The position numbers and the translations under genes were made by a program. From assembly GCA_013215445.1 (NCBI GenBank), contig JABSRA010000042.1, positions 1 through 40,898 of the forward strand: a stretch of DNA of 40,898 nt, in the 5' to 3' direction. Every line of letters begins with the position of its first letter. Positions within the stretch are counted from its first letter, which is position 1. Below are positions 1 to 7,246 of this stretch, piece after piece. Below the pieces are notes generated by a model, which was given only the letters and a program-made list of their open reading frames with translations, ran no database searches and had not been told where the DNA came from. This stretch comes from Oceanospirillaceae bacterium (lineage in GTDB: Bacteria > Pseudomonadota > Gammaproteobacteria > Pseudomonadales > Balneatricaceae).

Positions 1-1
1 A

Positions 2-157
2 GTTAAACTATCTAAGCGAGCAAACCCTCCATCAATATGGCTATTAAACGGCACAACTGTGGCTGGAGAGGTGAAGCATAATAGTACTGTTAAATCTATG
101 TGCTTAACGGTTAAAATCCGACTGAAATATTTCGAAAAAATCAATTTTTGTGGCTAA
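2..157 (+). CDS. Partial open frame entering from the left edge, unknown product
   Basis: The frame is open from the first bases of the window to a TAA at 155-157, giving 51 residues. The C-terminal part is basic and ends in KYFEKINFCG. I recognise no family. It could be the 3' end of a gene cut by the window edge, a gene remnant, or chance. It is convergent with the Crp/Fnr-type gene, 15 bases away. Low confidence because no start or homology can be judged here. Confidence 0.2.
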   Translation, partial: VKLSKRANPPSIWLLNGTTVAGEVKHNSTVKSMCLTVKIRLKYFEKINFCG

Positions 158-172
158 CTACTTAACCGGACA

Positions 173-895
173 CTAGAGATGTTGACTAATGAATTCTCTA
201 GGGTCACGCATACTAACGTTGAGACTGTTTAAGCGAGCAGCTAGCTTTGGCAAGTTAATTATTCGTAAACCCCCACGCGCTATTTCAATTTCTTCGGCTA
301 TTTCCAGTTTTTTTAGTACTTCATTAACCCGAGGTCTAGAAATGCCTGACAGTAAAGATAGCTGTTGTTGGGTAATTTTGATGCTGGTTATTACATCATC
401 TTTTTTAGGGTGGAGCACCAGCAATTCCAGTAGAGAATACACAATACGCATTTCTTTATCGTGTATCACTGTGGTTGCTACTTGTGTCCATTTTTTGAGT
501 AATGTCTGAGCTATATGGAATAAAAATTTGAACACTTCCGTATCTTGTTCTGCTAACTTTAATAATAATTTGTGAGGGAATGCCATTAACACGATAGGAT
601 CGATCTGTTCTGTCGTATAAACAGGCCGATATGCTTCATTCATTCCACTAATACCAATCCAATCCTTAGGCCCTATAACACCACCGATGGTCGTCGAAGT
701 ATCCGGTGTAAAAGTATTAAGTAATGCAATCCCCTTAAATAGGTAACAAATATCGCTACTAAAGGGATGTTTTGGTGAGCCACCTAAAGGTGTAATTCCA
801 TGTTTAAGGCTTGCGATAGAAAGTAACTTCTTTTTTAACGATGAACTAAGCTCACACGGCCAAACAATATCATCGATAGTTATGATTTTTAACAT
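173..895 (-). CDS. Crp/Fnr-family transcriptional regulator
   Basis: This 240-residue protein has the usual Crp/Fnr length and layout. An N-terminal cyclic-nucleotide-type beta-barrel domain (about residues 20-130, with GGVIGPKDWIGISG and a later FPHKLLLKL segment) leads into a dimer helix (about 130-160). A C-terminal winged helix-turn-helix (about 165-235) contains ITQQQLSLLSGISRPRVNEVL as the recognition region. The four conserved N-terminal cysteines of FNR are absent, so it is not an oxygen-sensing FNR. The cAMP-contacting residues of CRP are not evident either, so the ligand is unknown. It stands alone, read away from the decayed VOC gene, with GGAA ahead of the ATG. Family assignment is firm; the target genes are unknown. 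Confidence 0.85.
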   Translation of the reverse strand: MLKIITIDDIVWPCELSSSLKKKLLSIASLKHGITPLGGSPKHPFSSDICYLFKGIALLNTFTPDTSTTIGGVIGPKDWIGISGMNEAYRPVYTTEQIDPIVLMAFPHKLLLKLAEQDTEVFKFLFHIAQTLLKKWTQVATTVIHDKEMRIVYSLLELLVLHPKKDDVITSIKITQQQLSLLSGISRPRVNEVLKKLEIAEEIEIARGGLRIINLPKLAARLNSLNVSMRDPREFISQHL

Positions 896-969
896 TAATA
901 AGTTCCATTTCTGTTTTATTTTTATATGGACACGGCTAATTAGGAATTATTTAAGCATGGATTAGCAAA

Positions 970-1271
970 GAGTTATTGTCAAATCTGGGGTACAGCTGAG
1001 GCTGTAAAAATATTTGGCAGCTTCTCTTAATCTAAACTGCATCCACAACGGTGTCGATGGGCATGGTGTGCCCGTGCCACATTTTGGGGTCATAATAGAG
1101 TTTGATCACTGGCAAAAATTTGTAGAGCCAGCTAGAAATTTAATCGATGATTTGATTATCCAACCCTAGCTACTATTTACCGGAGAAGTGGCTGAACATG
1201 GCACCATGTTCTTTGCAAATCCGTCGAGGAGCGCACTAGAGTCCAAAGGGTTGCACTACATTTTTGGGTGA
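970..1271 (+). pseudogene. Decayed glyoxalase/VOC-family gene
   Basis: Reading the plus strand from about 1040 gives a peptide with the typical vicinal-oxygen-chelate series: VDGHGVPVPHFGVIIEFDHW, then after an in-frame TAG at 1167-1169, LLFTGEVAEHGTMFFANPS and SALESKG, ending at TGA 1269-1271. That is the C-terminal half of the small glyoxalase/bleomycin-resistance-like proteins. The upstream part (about 970-1040) is only weakly readable, in a shifted frame, with further stops and no credible start. The combination of a recognisable motif order, a nonsense codon and a lost N-terminus indicates a pseudogene. Upstream limits are approximate. Confidence 0.7.
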
Positions 1272-1294
1272 ATCGCTGAGTTTAGGTTGAATTA

Positions 1295-2263
1295 CTAATG
1301 CGCCTGCTTTCTAAATTGGCTCGGACTGTGGTTGAAAGTGAGTTTGAATTCTCTGGAGAAAACCGCCAGTGAGCTAAAGCCAGTGCGTAGGGCAATTTCC
1401 TGCATACTATTGTGGGAATCCAATACTAATTTTTTGGCAATCTGCAGGCGCATGCTCTTGTAGTACTGCAGCGGGCTGATACCTAATTGGGCGCGAAATT
1501 GTTTCTCTAAGGTGCGCCGCGATAACGACAGTTCAGCGGCGATTTGACTAATAGCCACCGGCTCGTCGATATGCGCTTGCATGAGTTTGATAGCGGCGCT
1601 GATGCTCGGTGATTGGCCTTGCAACAGACCGAGTGTGACGATCGGTTGTGGGGTGTGGGCGCGATGGTTGCCATCGTAAATAAACACACTGGCCACTGCT
1701 AGTGCCAAGGTGTGGCCAAAACGACTGCGGATCAGTTGTAGAAACAGATCAAAAGTCGGCGAGGCTCCCCCGGTGGTAAAAATACCTCCATCGATCACGT
1801 AACGATCAGGCTGCACTTTGATAGTACTGAATTGATTGCTGAAATCTTCTAGGTCTTCCCAGTGCGTGGTTGCCTGCAACCCGTTGAGAAAGCCCGCCCT
1901 GGCTAATATCCAGCTCCCCGACTCGACGGCTCCTAAATAACGATAATGTCTGGCACGCTGTTTAAATAACAGTAGCTGTTTGCTGGGCATATGCTGTTGA
2001 TGATGAAAAGCGGCGATACAAATGAGTAAGTCCCCGCTGTGCTGGCTGTTGAAAGCGGCGTCCGGGAGGATAGTTTGACCACAGGAAAGCTCGACCGGTA
2101 GACCATCGATGCTCAATATCTGCCAGCTAAAGCGAGGCTTTTTAGCAATACGATTGGCAGCGCGCATGGTATCTAAGCTGCAGGCCAAAGACATCAGCGA
2201 AGACTCAGGTAATAGCAAAATGCTGACCTTGAGACAATTCTGGTTGGGGGCGAAGAGTGACAT
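1295..2263 (-). CDS. GlxA/CdhR-type AraC-family regulator (carnitine catabolism), copy 1
   Basis: The product has the two-domain GlxA arrangement. A DJ-1/PfpI-like N-terminal sensor (LLLPESSLMSLACSLDTMRAAN near the start) is followed by an AraC-type double helix-turn-helix in the last 100 residues (ISQIAAELSLSRRTLEKQF and MQEIALRTGFSSLAVFSREF). I chose the ATG at 2263 (322 residues) because homologues begin just before the LLLP motif; an ATG at 2371 in frame would add 36 atypical residues and leave almost no promoter. It is divergent from the beta-keto acid cleavage gene with a 117-base gap carrying repeated half-sites, so it probably controls that operon, as CdhR does in Pseudomonas. The exact inducer (carnitine, dehydrocarnitine) is inference. 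Confidence 0.8.
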   Translation of the reverse strand: MSLFAPNQNCLKVSILLLPESSLMSLACSLDTMRAANRIAKKPRFSWQILSIDGLPVELSCGQTILPDAAFNSQHSGDLLICIAAFHHQQHMPSKQLLLFKQRARHYRYLGAVESGSWILARAGFLNGLQATTHWEDLEDFSNQFSTIKVQPDRYVIDGGIFTTGGASPTFDLFLQLIRSRFGHTLALAVASVFIYDGNHRAHTPQPIVTLGLLQGQSPSISAAIKLMQAHIDEPVAISQIAAELSLSRRTLEKQFRAQLGISPLQYYKSMRLQIAKKLVLDSHNSMQEIALRTGFSSLAVFSREFKLTFNHSPSQFRKQAH

Positions 2264-2284
2264 GGCTTTAAAATATACAGAGTA

Positions 2285-2331
2285 TTCGCAAAATATCAAA
2301 TATTGTTCGCAATCTGTAAATAATGGCGCAA
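2285..2331. promoter_or_regulatory. Candidate operator: tandem TTCGCAA half-sites between divergent cdhR-type and cdhC-type genes
   Basis: TTCGCAA occurs at 2285-2291 and again at 2306-2312, exactly 21 bp apart (two helical turns), and a variant GGCGCAA lies at 2325-2331. Same-orientation half-sites on one face of the helix are typical of AraC-family binding. The location between the regulator and its presumed target operon supports an operator; binding itself is inferred. Confidence 0.45.
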
Positions 2332-2380
2332 GCAGTTGTGAGAAGCTGGCCTGGAAAATAATGATAACCATGAGGCCGCT

Positions 2381-3307
2381 ATGCCATTATCGATGAATTT
2401 AAATCCTTTTATTACCTGCGCGGTGACAGGTTCTGGTGCGACGCAAAACCGCTCTGCTTTAGTGCCGCGCAGCCCTGCACAAATTGCCAAAAGTTGCATA
2501 GAAGCGGCGAGAGCCGGTGCTGCAATTGTGCACTGTCATGTCAGGGATCCGATTACTGGCGCGCCGAGTCGGGATATCTCCCTGTACCGTGAATTGACCC
2601 ACAGAGTGCGCGATGCTGAAGTTGATGTGATCTTGAACCTGACAGCGGGTATGGGTGGCGATATGGTGTTTGGCTCTAGCGAACAACCGCTGCCGCTTCA
2701 ATCAGCTGCCACTGATATGGTGGGCGCCACCGAGCGAGTGGAGCACATCAGGCAGTGTCTGCCAGAAATATGCACCCTCGATTGTGGCACCATGAATTTT
2801 GCCGAGGCCGACTATGTGATGACCAATACCCCGGGTATGCTCAGGGCCATGGCCAAGCAGATGCAGTTAGCCGGGGTGCGTGCTGAAATTGAAGTGTTTG
2901 ATACTGGCCATCTGTGGTTCGCCAAGCAGTTAGTCGATGAAGGTCTGATCGATGATCCAGTGATGATTCAGCTGTGCATGGGGATTCCCTGGGGGGCGCC
3001 AGATGATTTAACTACTTTTATGGCGATGGTGAATAATATTCCTCAGGACTGGACTTTCTCCGCCTTCTCTATCGGTCGTCATCAGCTGCCCTTTTGCGCG
3101 GCCGCGATGTTGGCGGGCGGTAATATTCGAGTCGGGTTAGAGGATAATTTATGGCTGGCAAAAGGGCAGTTGGCGAGCAATGCTCAGCTGGTGGATAAGG
3201 CTGCCAATATAGTCGCTAGCTTGGGTGGCCAGCTAATGACCCCCAGTGAAGTGAGAGAGAAGTTGCAGCTAGTAAAGCGTGCACCACTGTCAATCAACGA
3301 GGACTAA
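2381..3307 (+). CDS. cdhC: Beta-keto acid cleavage enzyme (3-dehydrocarnitine cleavage, CdhC type)
   Basis: A 308-residue BKACE (DUF849) protein. Members are zinc TIM barrels that react a beta-keto acid with acetyl-CoA; in the carnitine pathway 3-dehydrocarnitine plus acetyl-CoA gives betainyl-CoA plus acetoacetate. Visible zinc ligands are H51 and H53 in IVHCHVRDP and E254 in RVGLEDNLWL, with the family's N-terminal ITCAVTGSG. Start at ATG 2381 has GAGG five bases upstream. The stop abuts the next gene's ATG with no gap, so the two are co-translated. Substrate is assigned from the neighbouring carnitine dehydrogenase/thioesterase and dioxygenase; the BKACE family alone would leave the substrate open. 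Confidence 0.85.
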   Translation: MPLSMNLNPFITCAVTGSGATQNRSALVPRSPAQIAKSCIEAARAGAAIVHCHVRDPITGAPSRDISLYRELTHRVRDAEVDVILNLTAGMGGDMVFGSSEQPLPLQSAATDMVGATERVEHIRQCLPEICTLDCGTMNFAEADYVMTNTPGMLRAMAKQMQLAGVRAEIEVFDTGHLWFAKQLVDEGLIDDPVMIQLCMGIPWGAPDDLTTFMAMVNNIPQDWTFSAFSIGRHQLPFCAAAMLAGGNIRVGLEDNLWLAKGQLASNAQLVDKAANIVASLGGQLMTPSEVREKLQLVKRAPLSINED

Positions 3308-4780
3308 ATGATGAGAAAACAAGCTGCCTGTATTGGTGGGGGTGTTATCGGGGGTGGCTGGATCGCCCGTTTCATCTTAAATGGTTGGGACGTTAATGTG
3401 TTTGACCCGCAAGCTGACGCCCGGGATAAAATAGAGCAAGTGTTGGAAAATGCGCGCAGGTCCCTTCCCGCGCTTGCGGATGTGGCGATGCCCGAAGAGG
3501 GCGTTATTCGCTATTGTGACACGCTAAAACAGGCGGTAGAAAATGCTCTGTGGATCCAAGAGAGTGTGCCCGAGCGCCTGGCGGTAAAACATGCGGTGTT
3601 TAAAGAGCTGCAAAAGTATTGCAAAAGTGATGCGATAATAGGCTCTTCAACCTCGGGCTTTACCCCCAGTCAATTGCAGCAAAACAGCGCTAACCCCAGT
3701 CAAATCTTTGTCGCGCACCCGTTTAACCCAGTGTATTTACTGCCGCTGGTGGAAGTGGTAGCCAGTGCTGATAATTGTGCAGATTTACAACAGCAAGCAT
3801 TGCGGATTCTGACAGAGTTAGGCATGAGTCCACTGTTGGTGCGCGGTGAAATAGCGGCGCATATTGCCGATAGATTGTTAGAGGCACTATGGCGAGAGGC
3901 ACTGTGGCTGATTAATGATGATCTCGCCACCACCTCGGAGATAGACGATGCGATTCGTTTTGGCTTCGGCCTTCGCTGGGCGCAAATGGGCTTATTTGAA
4001 ACCTACCGGATTGCCGGTGGCGAGGCCGGTATGGCGCATTTTATGGCGCAGTTTGGCCCCGCGTTGCAGTGGCCTTGGTCCAAGTTAACCAATGTGCCAG
4101 CGTTGACGGATGAGCTGATAGAAAAAATCGCCAGCCAATCTGATCAACAATCGGGTGCTTATAGTATCAGAGAGCTAGAGCGGATTCGCGACGACAATTT
4201 AGTGGGGTTTATGCGGGTGCAAAAGGCCCACAATTGGGGGGTAGGCAAACTGCTTAAAGCCCATGATCAGCAATTGCAGGCAGTGCCGGCAAAACCAGCG
4301 GCGATAATACTGCATGCTCAGCCTTTAATTATGTATCAGGGCAGAGTGCTGCCCGCATGGATTGACTATAACGGGCATATGAATGAAGCGCACTATCTAA
4401 CGGTGTTGTCCGCGGCGACCGATAAATTTATGCTCACTGTCGGTGTCGATGAGGATTATATCAGCGGGGGTGGCAGCTACTTTACCTTAGAGACACATAT
4501 TCGGCATTTAGCCGAGGCGAAACTCAATCAACCGCTGCAGATAACCACCCAACTGATTAGCTGTGATGCCAAGCGGATGCATCTGTTTCACCGCTTAACG
4601 GATAGCTCCTCCGGCAAGTTGTTGGCCACTGGCGAGCACCTGTTATTACACATGGACTTAACCTCGGGCAAGAGCTGTTTGGCCAGTGAGAGGGTGCAAG
4701 CTAAGTTGCAGAGTATCTTTGAGTATCATGCCCTGCTCGATAAGCCTGAAGGTGCAGGCAATGCAATAGGCGTTAAATAG
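3308..4780 (+). CDS. L-carnitine dehydrogenase fused to betainyl-CoA thioesterase
   Basis: A 490-residue bifunctional protein. Residues 1-320 are a 3-hydroxyacyl-CoA-dehydrogenase-like NAD enzyme: a Rossmann GGGVIGGGWIA near residue 10, then the AHPFNPVYLLPLVEVV motif around 135-150 and a helical C-terminal domain with FGFGLRWAQMG. Residues about 340-480 are a hot-dog thioesterase (RVLPAWIDYNGHMNEAHY near 345-362). In Pseudomonas aeruginosa these activities are separate (CdhA, CdhB). The dehydrogenase oxidises L-carnitine to 3-dehydrocarnitine; the thioesterase releases glycine betaine from betainyl-CoA made by the upstream enzyme. Thus one polypeptide supplies the first and last steps around CdhC. 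Sixteen bases separate it from the downstream regulator. Confidence 0.88.
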   Translation: MMRKQAACIGGGVIGGGWIARFILNGWDVNVFDPQADARDKIEQVLENARRSLPALADVAMPEEGVIRYCDTLKQAVENALWIQESVPERLAVKHAVFKELQKYCKSDAIIGSSTSGFTPSQLQQNSANPSQIFVAHPFNPVYLLPLVEVVASADNCADLQQQALRILTELGMSPLLVRGEIAAHIADRLLEALWREALWLINDDLATTSEIDDAIRFGFGLRWAQMGLFETYRIAGGEAGMAHFMAQFGPALQWPWSKLTNVPALTDELIEKIASQSDQQSGAYSIRELERIRDDNLVGFMRVQKAHNWGVGKLLKAHDQQLQAVPAKPAAIILHAQPLIMYQGRVLPAWIDYNGHMNEAHYLTVLSAATDKFMLTVGVDEDYISGGGSYFTLETHIRHLAEAKLNQPLQITTQLISCDAKRMHLFHRLTDSSSGKLLATGEHLLLHMDLTSGKSCLASERVQAKLQSIFEYHALLDKPEGAGNAIGVK

Positions 4781-4796
4781 TGAGAGGTGAAGTACG

Positions 4797-5777
4797 ATGG
4801 ATGCAGCGCTAGACTCGCCACTGCGCGCCGATGCCGATGGGGTGATTACCTTTTCCTTTTTGTTGCTGCCAGAGTACGCGATGATCTCGTTGATGTCGGC
4901 GATTGAGCCGTTGCGTATTGCCAATCGTCTGGCGGGCAGGCAATTATTCCGCTGGCAGTGTTTTAGTGAGGAGGGCGAGAGTGTGCTCGCCAGTAATCAA
5001 ATGGCACTGAGTAACCACCTAAGCTTTAAGCATCCAATACTGCCGAAAAATCTGTTGGTGAACAGTAGTTTTAATCCTCAGCGTTATCTGTCGATGCGCA
5101 GTATTAAGTGGCTGCAGCAGATCAAACGCCGCGGTGGTTGTATTGGCGCATTAGATACCGGCTGTTTTTTGCTCGCCAAAGCTAACTTGCTCAAAGAGCA
5201 CTGTATCACGATGCACTGGGAGGCGATGCCGGTGTTTAACGAGTTGTATCCTGATCACCGCATCAGCACAGATCTATTTGTGGTGGATGGTGCCTGCGTG
5301 ACTTGTGCCGGTGGGGTGGCTACGACAGATATGATGTTGTACTTAATGGCACCTTTTTGTGAAAAGAGTCTTATCGAACAAATTTGCGAGCAAATTATTA
5401 GTCGGGGAGCCAGGGAGCAACATGTCGCGCAGCGCAGCGCGATCAGCCGGCGACTAAAAGTGCACAATCCTAGACTGTTAAAAGTGTTGAGGTTGATGGA
5501 AGACAATTTAGTCAGTCCTATTGCCGTGGCGCAATTGGCGTGGCAAGTACATATATCGCTGCGCCAGCTGGAGCGACTTTTTTCCCAGTACCTGCAAAAT
5601 AGCCCCAGGCGCTATTATATAAAATTACGGCTCATTAAGGCGCGGCAATTATTGCGTGAGTCAAGCTTAAGTATCTCGCAGATCGCGTTGGGCTGCGGTT
5701 TTAGCTCAGCTTCACAGTTTTCGCACAGTTATCGAAAACAGTATCTTATCGCGCCGAGGGCGGAGCGATTAGATTAA
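4797..5777 (+). CDS. GlxA/CdhR-type AraC-family regulator, copy 2
   Basis: A 326-residue paralogue of the regulator at 1295-2263, with the same DJ-1/PfpI-like sensor (FSFLLLPEYAMISLMSAIEP near residue 20) and C-terminal AraC helix-turn-helix pair (VAQLAWQVHISLRQLERLF; ISQIALGCGFSSASQFSHSY). It sits 16 bases after the fused carnitine gene on the same strand and has an AGAGGTGAAG ribosome site, so it is probably in the operon and may feed back on it. Having two diverged CdhR-like regulators around one catabolic operon is unusual: one may answer carnitine and the other gamma-butyrobetaine, but this is a guess. Confidence 0.8.
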   Translation: MDAALDSPLRADADGVITFSFLLLPEYAMISLMSAIEPLRIANRLAGRQLFRWQCFSEEGESVLASNQMALSNHLSFKHPILPKNLLVNSSFNPQRYLSMRSIKWLQQIKRRGGCIGALDTGCFLLAKANLLKEHCITMHWEAMPVFNELYPDHRISTDLFVVDGACVTCAGGVATTDMMLYLMAPFCEKSLIEQICEQIISRGAREQHVAQRSAISRRLKVHNPRLLKVLRLMEDNLVSPIAVAQLAWQVHISLRQLERLFSQYLQNSPRRYYIKLRLIKARQLLRESSLSISQIALGCGFSSASQFSHSYRKQYLIAPRAERLD

Positions 5778-5780
5778 TGT

Positions 5781-5827
5781 TGAAGTCTACCGCTACCGCT
5801 TGTCTGCTGATAGCGGTGCTAACTTCA
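5781..5827. terminator. Convergent-gene hairpin, possible terminator
   Basis: TGAAGT (5781-5786) pairs with ACTTCA (5822-5827) and ACCGCTA (5789-5795) with TAGCGGT (5811-5817), giving a two-part stem with an internal loop between the convergent regulator and dioxygenase genes. There is no T-tract on either side, so factor-independent termination is doubtful. Confidence 0.3.
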
Positions 5828-5870
5828 GTATCTGGCATTAACTATCCGAGCGAGAGGGCGGTTTAGGATG

Positions 5871-7076
5871 TTATAGGTTGCGCTCTAATACTCGAATTCT
5901 AGAGTTGAGTTCATCGTTGTCTACATAACAGCCCTGTAAGTGACGGGCCCCTTGTTTTAAATCAAAAGCATTGCGTGAGTGCAGTACCCGGCGGTTATCA
6001 AACACGATTAATTCGCCGGCGCTTAAGCGGTGCGTAAACTGGAAACGTTGCTGGCGCGTAAGTTCAATAAAAAGACGGTAACCTACATAGAGATCGATGA
6101 CTTGATCGGGGGCGATGGCCAGTGGGCCGCGTAAAAAATTGGCCATGCGAATCTCGGTAATTGCCCCTGTTGTATCGGTGCCGATCAGCGGCGCAGAAAA
6201 ACGATAATCACTGTCAACAGCTTTGTTGTAAAACGAAAGGGGATATTGGCTAAGCGCTTTAAACGCCGCTGGTTGGTGTCGACGGATATATTCAGCAATT
6301 TTAAAGCCATCTACCAATATCGATTCACCCCCCGTCGCTTCGTTGATTAGGCAATGTAAAAATTGTAGCCCAGGTTGTAACTCCCTAGTGGGTAGGTCGG
6401 TATGAAGGGGCAGGCGCAAGGTAGTATAGGCGGCGGAGTTGGCACTAGCTTTGGCTTTTACATCAAAGACTCTGCCAAAATTACTCTGACGGATAAAAGA
6501 TATCCGCTGCGCAACTTTTTCCACAGTACCGGGTGTAGTGCCGACGTTTTCCAGCAAGCTAATGCCAACCAGGCGCAAGTCTTTAAGCCAGTTGAGCAAG
6601 CTGGTTTCGCTGCACATAATATCCGCAGCACAATAGCGGGGCAGTTGCCTCACTATGCTCAATTTATCCCATAGCTGGGGTTGGAACTGATGCTTTTCCC
6701 TCGCTGCATCACTGTAACAGTGCGCCTGCAGCCAGCCCGCTAGGTACTGACTGTGGTGGTGTTCAAAGTCCCACTCAATTACGAGTTGTCGCTGCGGGTT
6801 AAGGTAGGCACTGCTGGGTTTTATGGAGAGGGGGACATCACAAATTTCAAACAGTTGCTCACGGGTAAGTCGGCTGACACATCGCTCGCATTGGCAGTTG
6901 TCTCTGAGCCAAATGTAATGAAAAAAACTGGTTGCGCCATTATCCCACTCAATGCATAGCTGGTCGGTTCCACAAGTGACAAGTCGGGGGACTAAATCGG
7001 TTTTATAGGGGGTGAAGCCAACGACTTCGCTGTTGATTGCTCGCTTGCTAACTGGTGGCGGTGATGAGTGTTGCAT
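5871..7076 (-). CDS. Gamma-butyrobetaine dioxygenase (BBOX/TauD family)
   Basis: A 401-residue Fe(II)/2-oxoglutarate dioxygenase. The N-terminal domain (about 20-110) carries the cysteine motif LRDNCQCERC of the DUF971-like zinc-binding region seen in gamma-butyrobetaine hydroxylases. The catalytic jelly-roll contains the iron motif LPLHTDLPTRE (HxD) near residue 226 and the distal histidine in RRVLHSRNAF near 365. It would hydroxylate gamma-butyrobetaine to L-carnitine, feeding the convergent carnitine operon. Trimethyllysine dioxygenase is an alternative within the family, but the neighbours favour the butyrobetaine enzyme. An inverted repeat lies directly upstream of its ribosome binding site. 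Confidence 0.85.
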   Translation of the reverse strand: MQHSSPPPVSKRAINSEVVGFTPYKTDLVPRLVTCGTDQLCIEWDNGATSFFHYIWLRDNCQCERCVSRLTREQLFEICDVPLSIKPSSAYLNPQRQLVIEWDFEHHHSQYLAGWLQAHCYSDAAREKHQFQPQLWDKLSIVRQLPRYCAADIMCSETSLLNWLKDLRLVGISLLENVGTTPGTVEKVAQRISFIRQSNFGRVFDVKAKASANSAAYTTLRLPLHTDLPTRELQPGLQFLHCLINEATGGESILVDGFKIAEYIRRHQPAAFKALSQYPLSFYNKAVDSDYRFSAPLIGTDTTGAITEIRMANFLRGPLAIAPDQVIDLYVGYRLFIELTRQQRFQFTHRLSAGELIVFDNRRVLHSRNAFDLKQGARHLQGCYVDNDELNSRIRVLERNL

Positions 7077-7088
7077 AGAGCTACCTCA

Positions 7089-7114
7089 AGGTTATTTTTT
7101 AATAAGAATAACCT
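7089..7114 (-). promoter_or_regulatory. Inverted repeat ahead of the dioxygenase gene
   Basis: AGGTTATT (7089-7096) and AATAACCT (7107-7114) are a perfect 8-bp inverted repeat with a 10-base spacer, ending 13 bases before the dioxygenase start at 7076. It could be an operator or, in the mRNA, a hairpin just 5' of the GAGG ribosome site. Sequence symmetry is directly visible; the role is inferred. Confidence 0.35.
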
Positions 7115-7246
7115 GCTCGATACTCTATGTGATTGTGGGATTTGGCCGTAAAGTTGTGCAAAGTCGACATGATCAGCGAGGCTCAACAAATCTCGAGCAC
7201 TGGTGTCTCTGCTAAGGAAATTATCTAGCACTTATGCAGGGGCTGG

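Noticed and set aside
1-172. Left-edge sequence considered as an insertion-sequence end
   Set aside because: No inverted repeat, target duplication or transposase motif could be confirmed in the 172 bases available.
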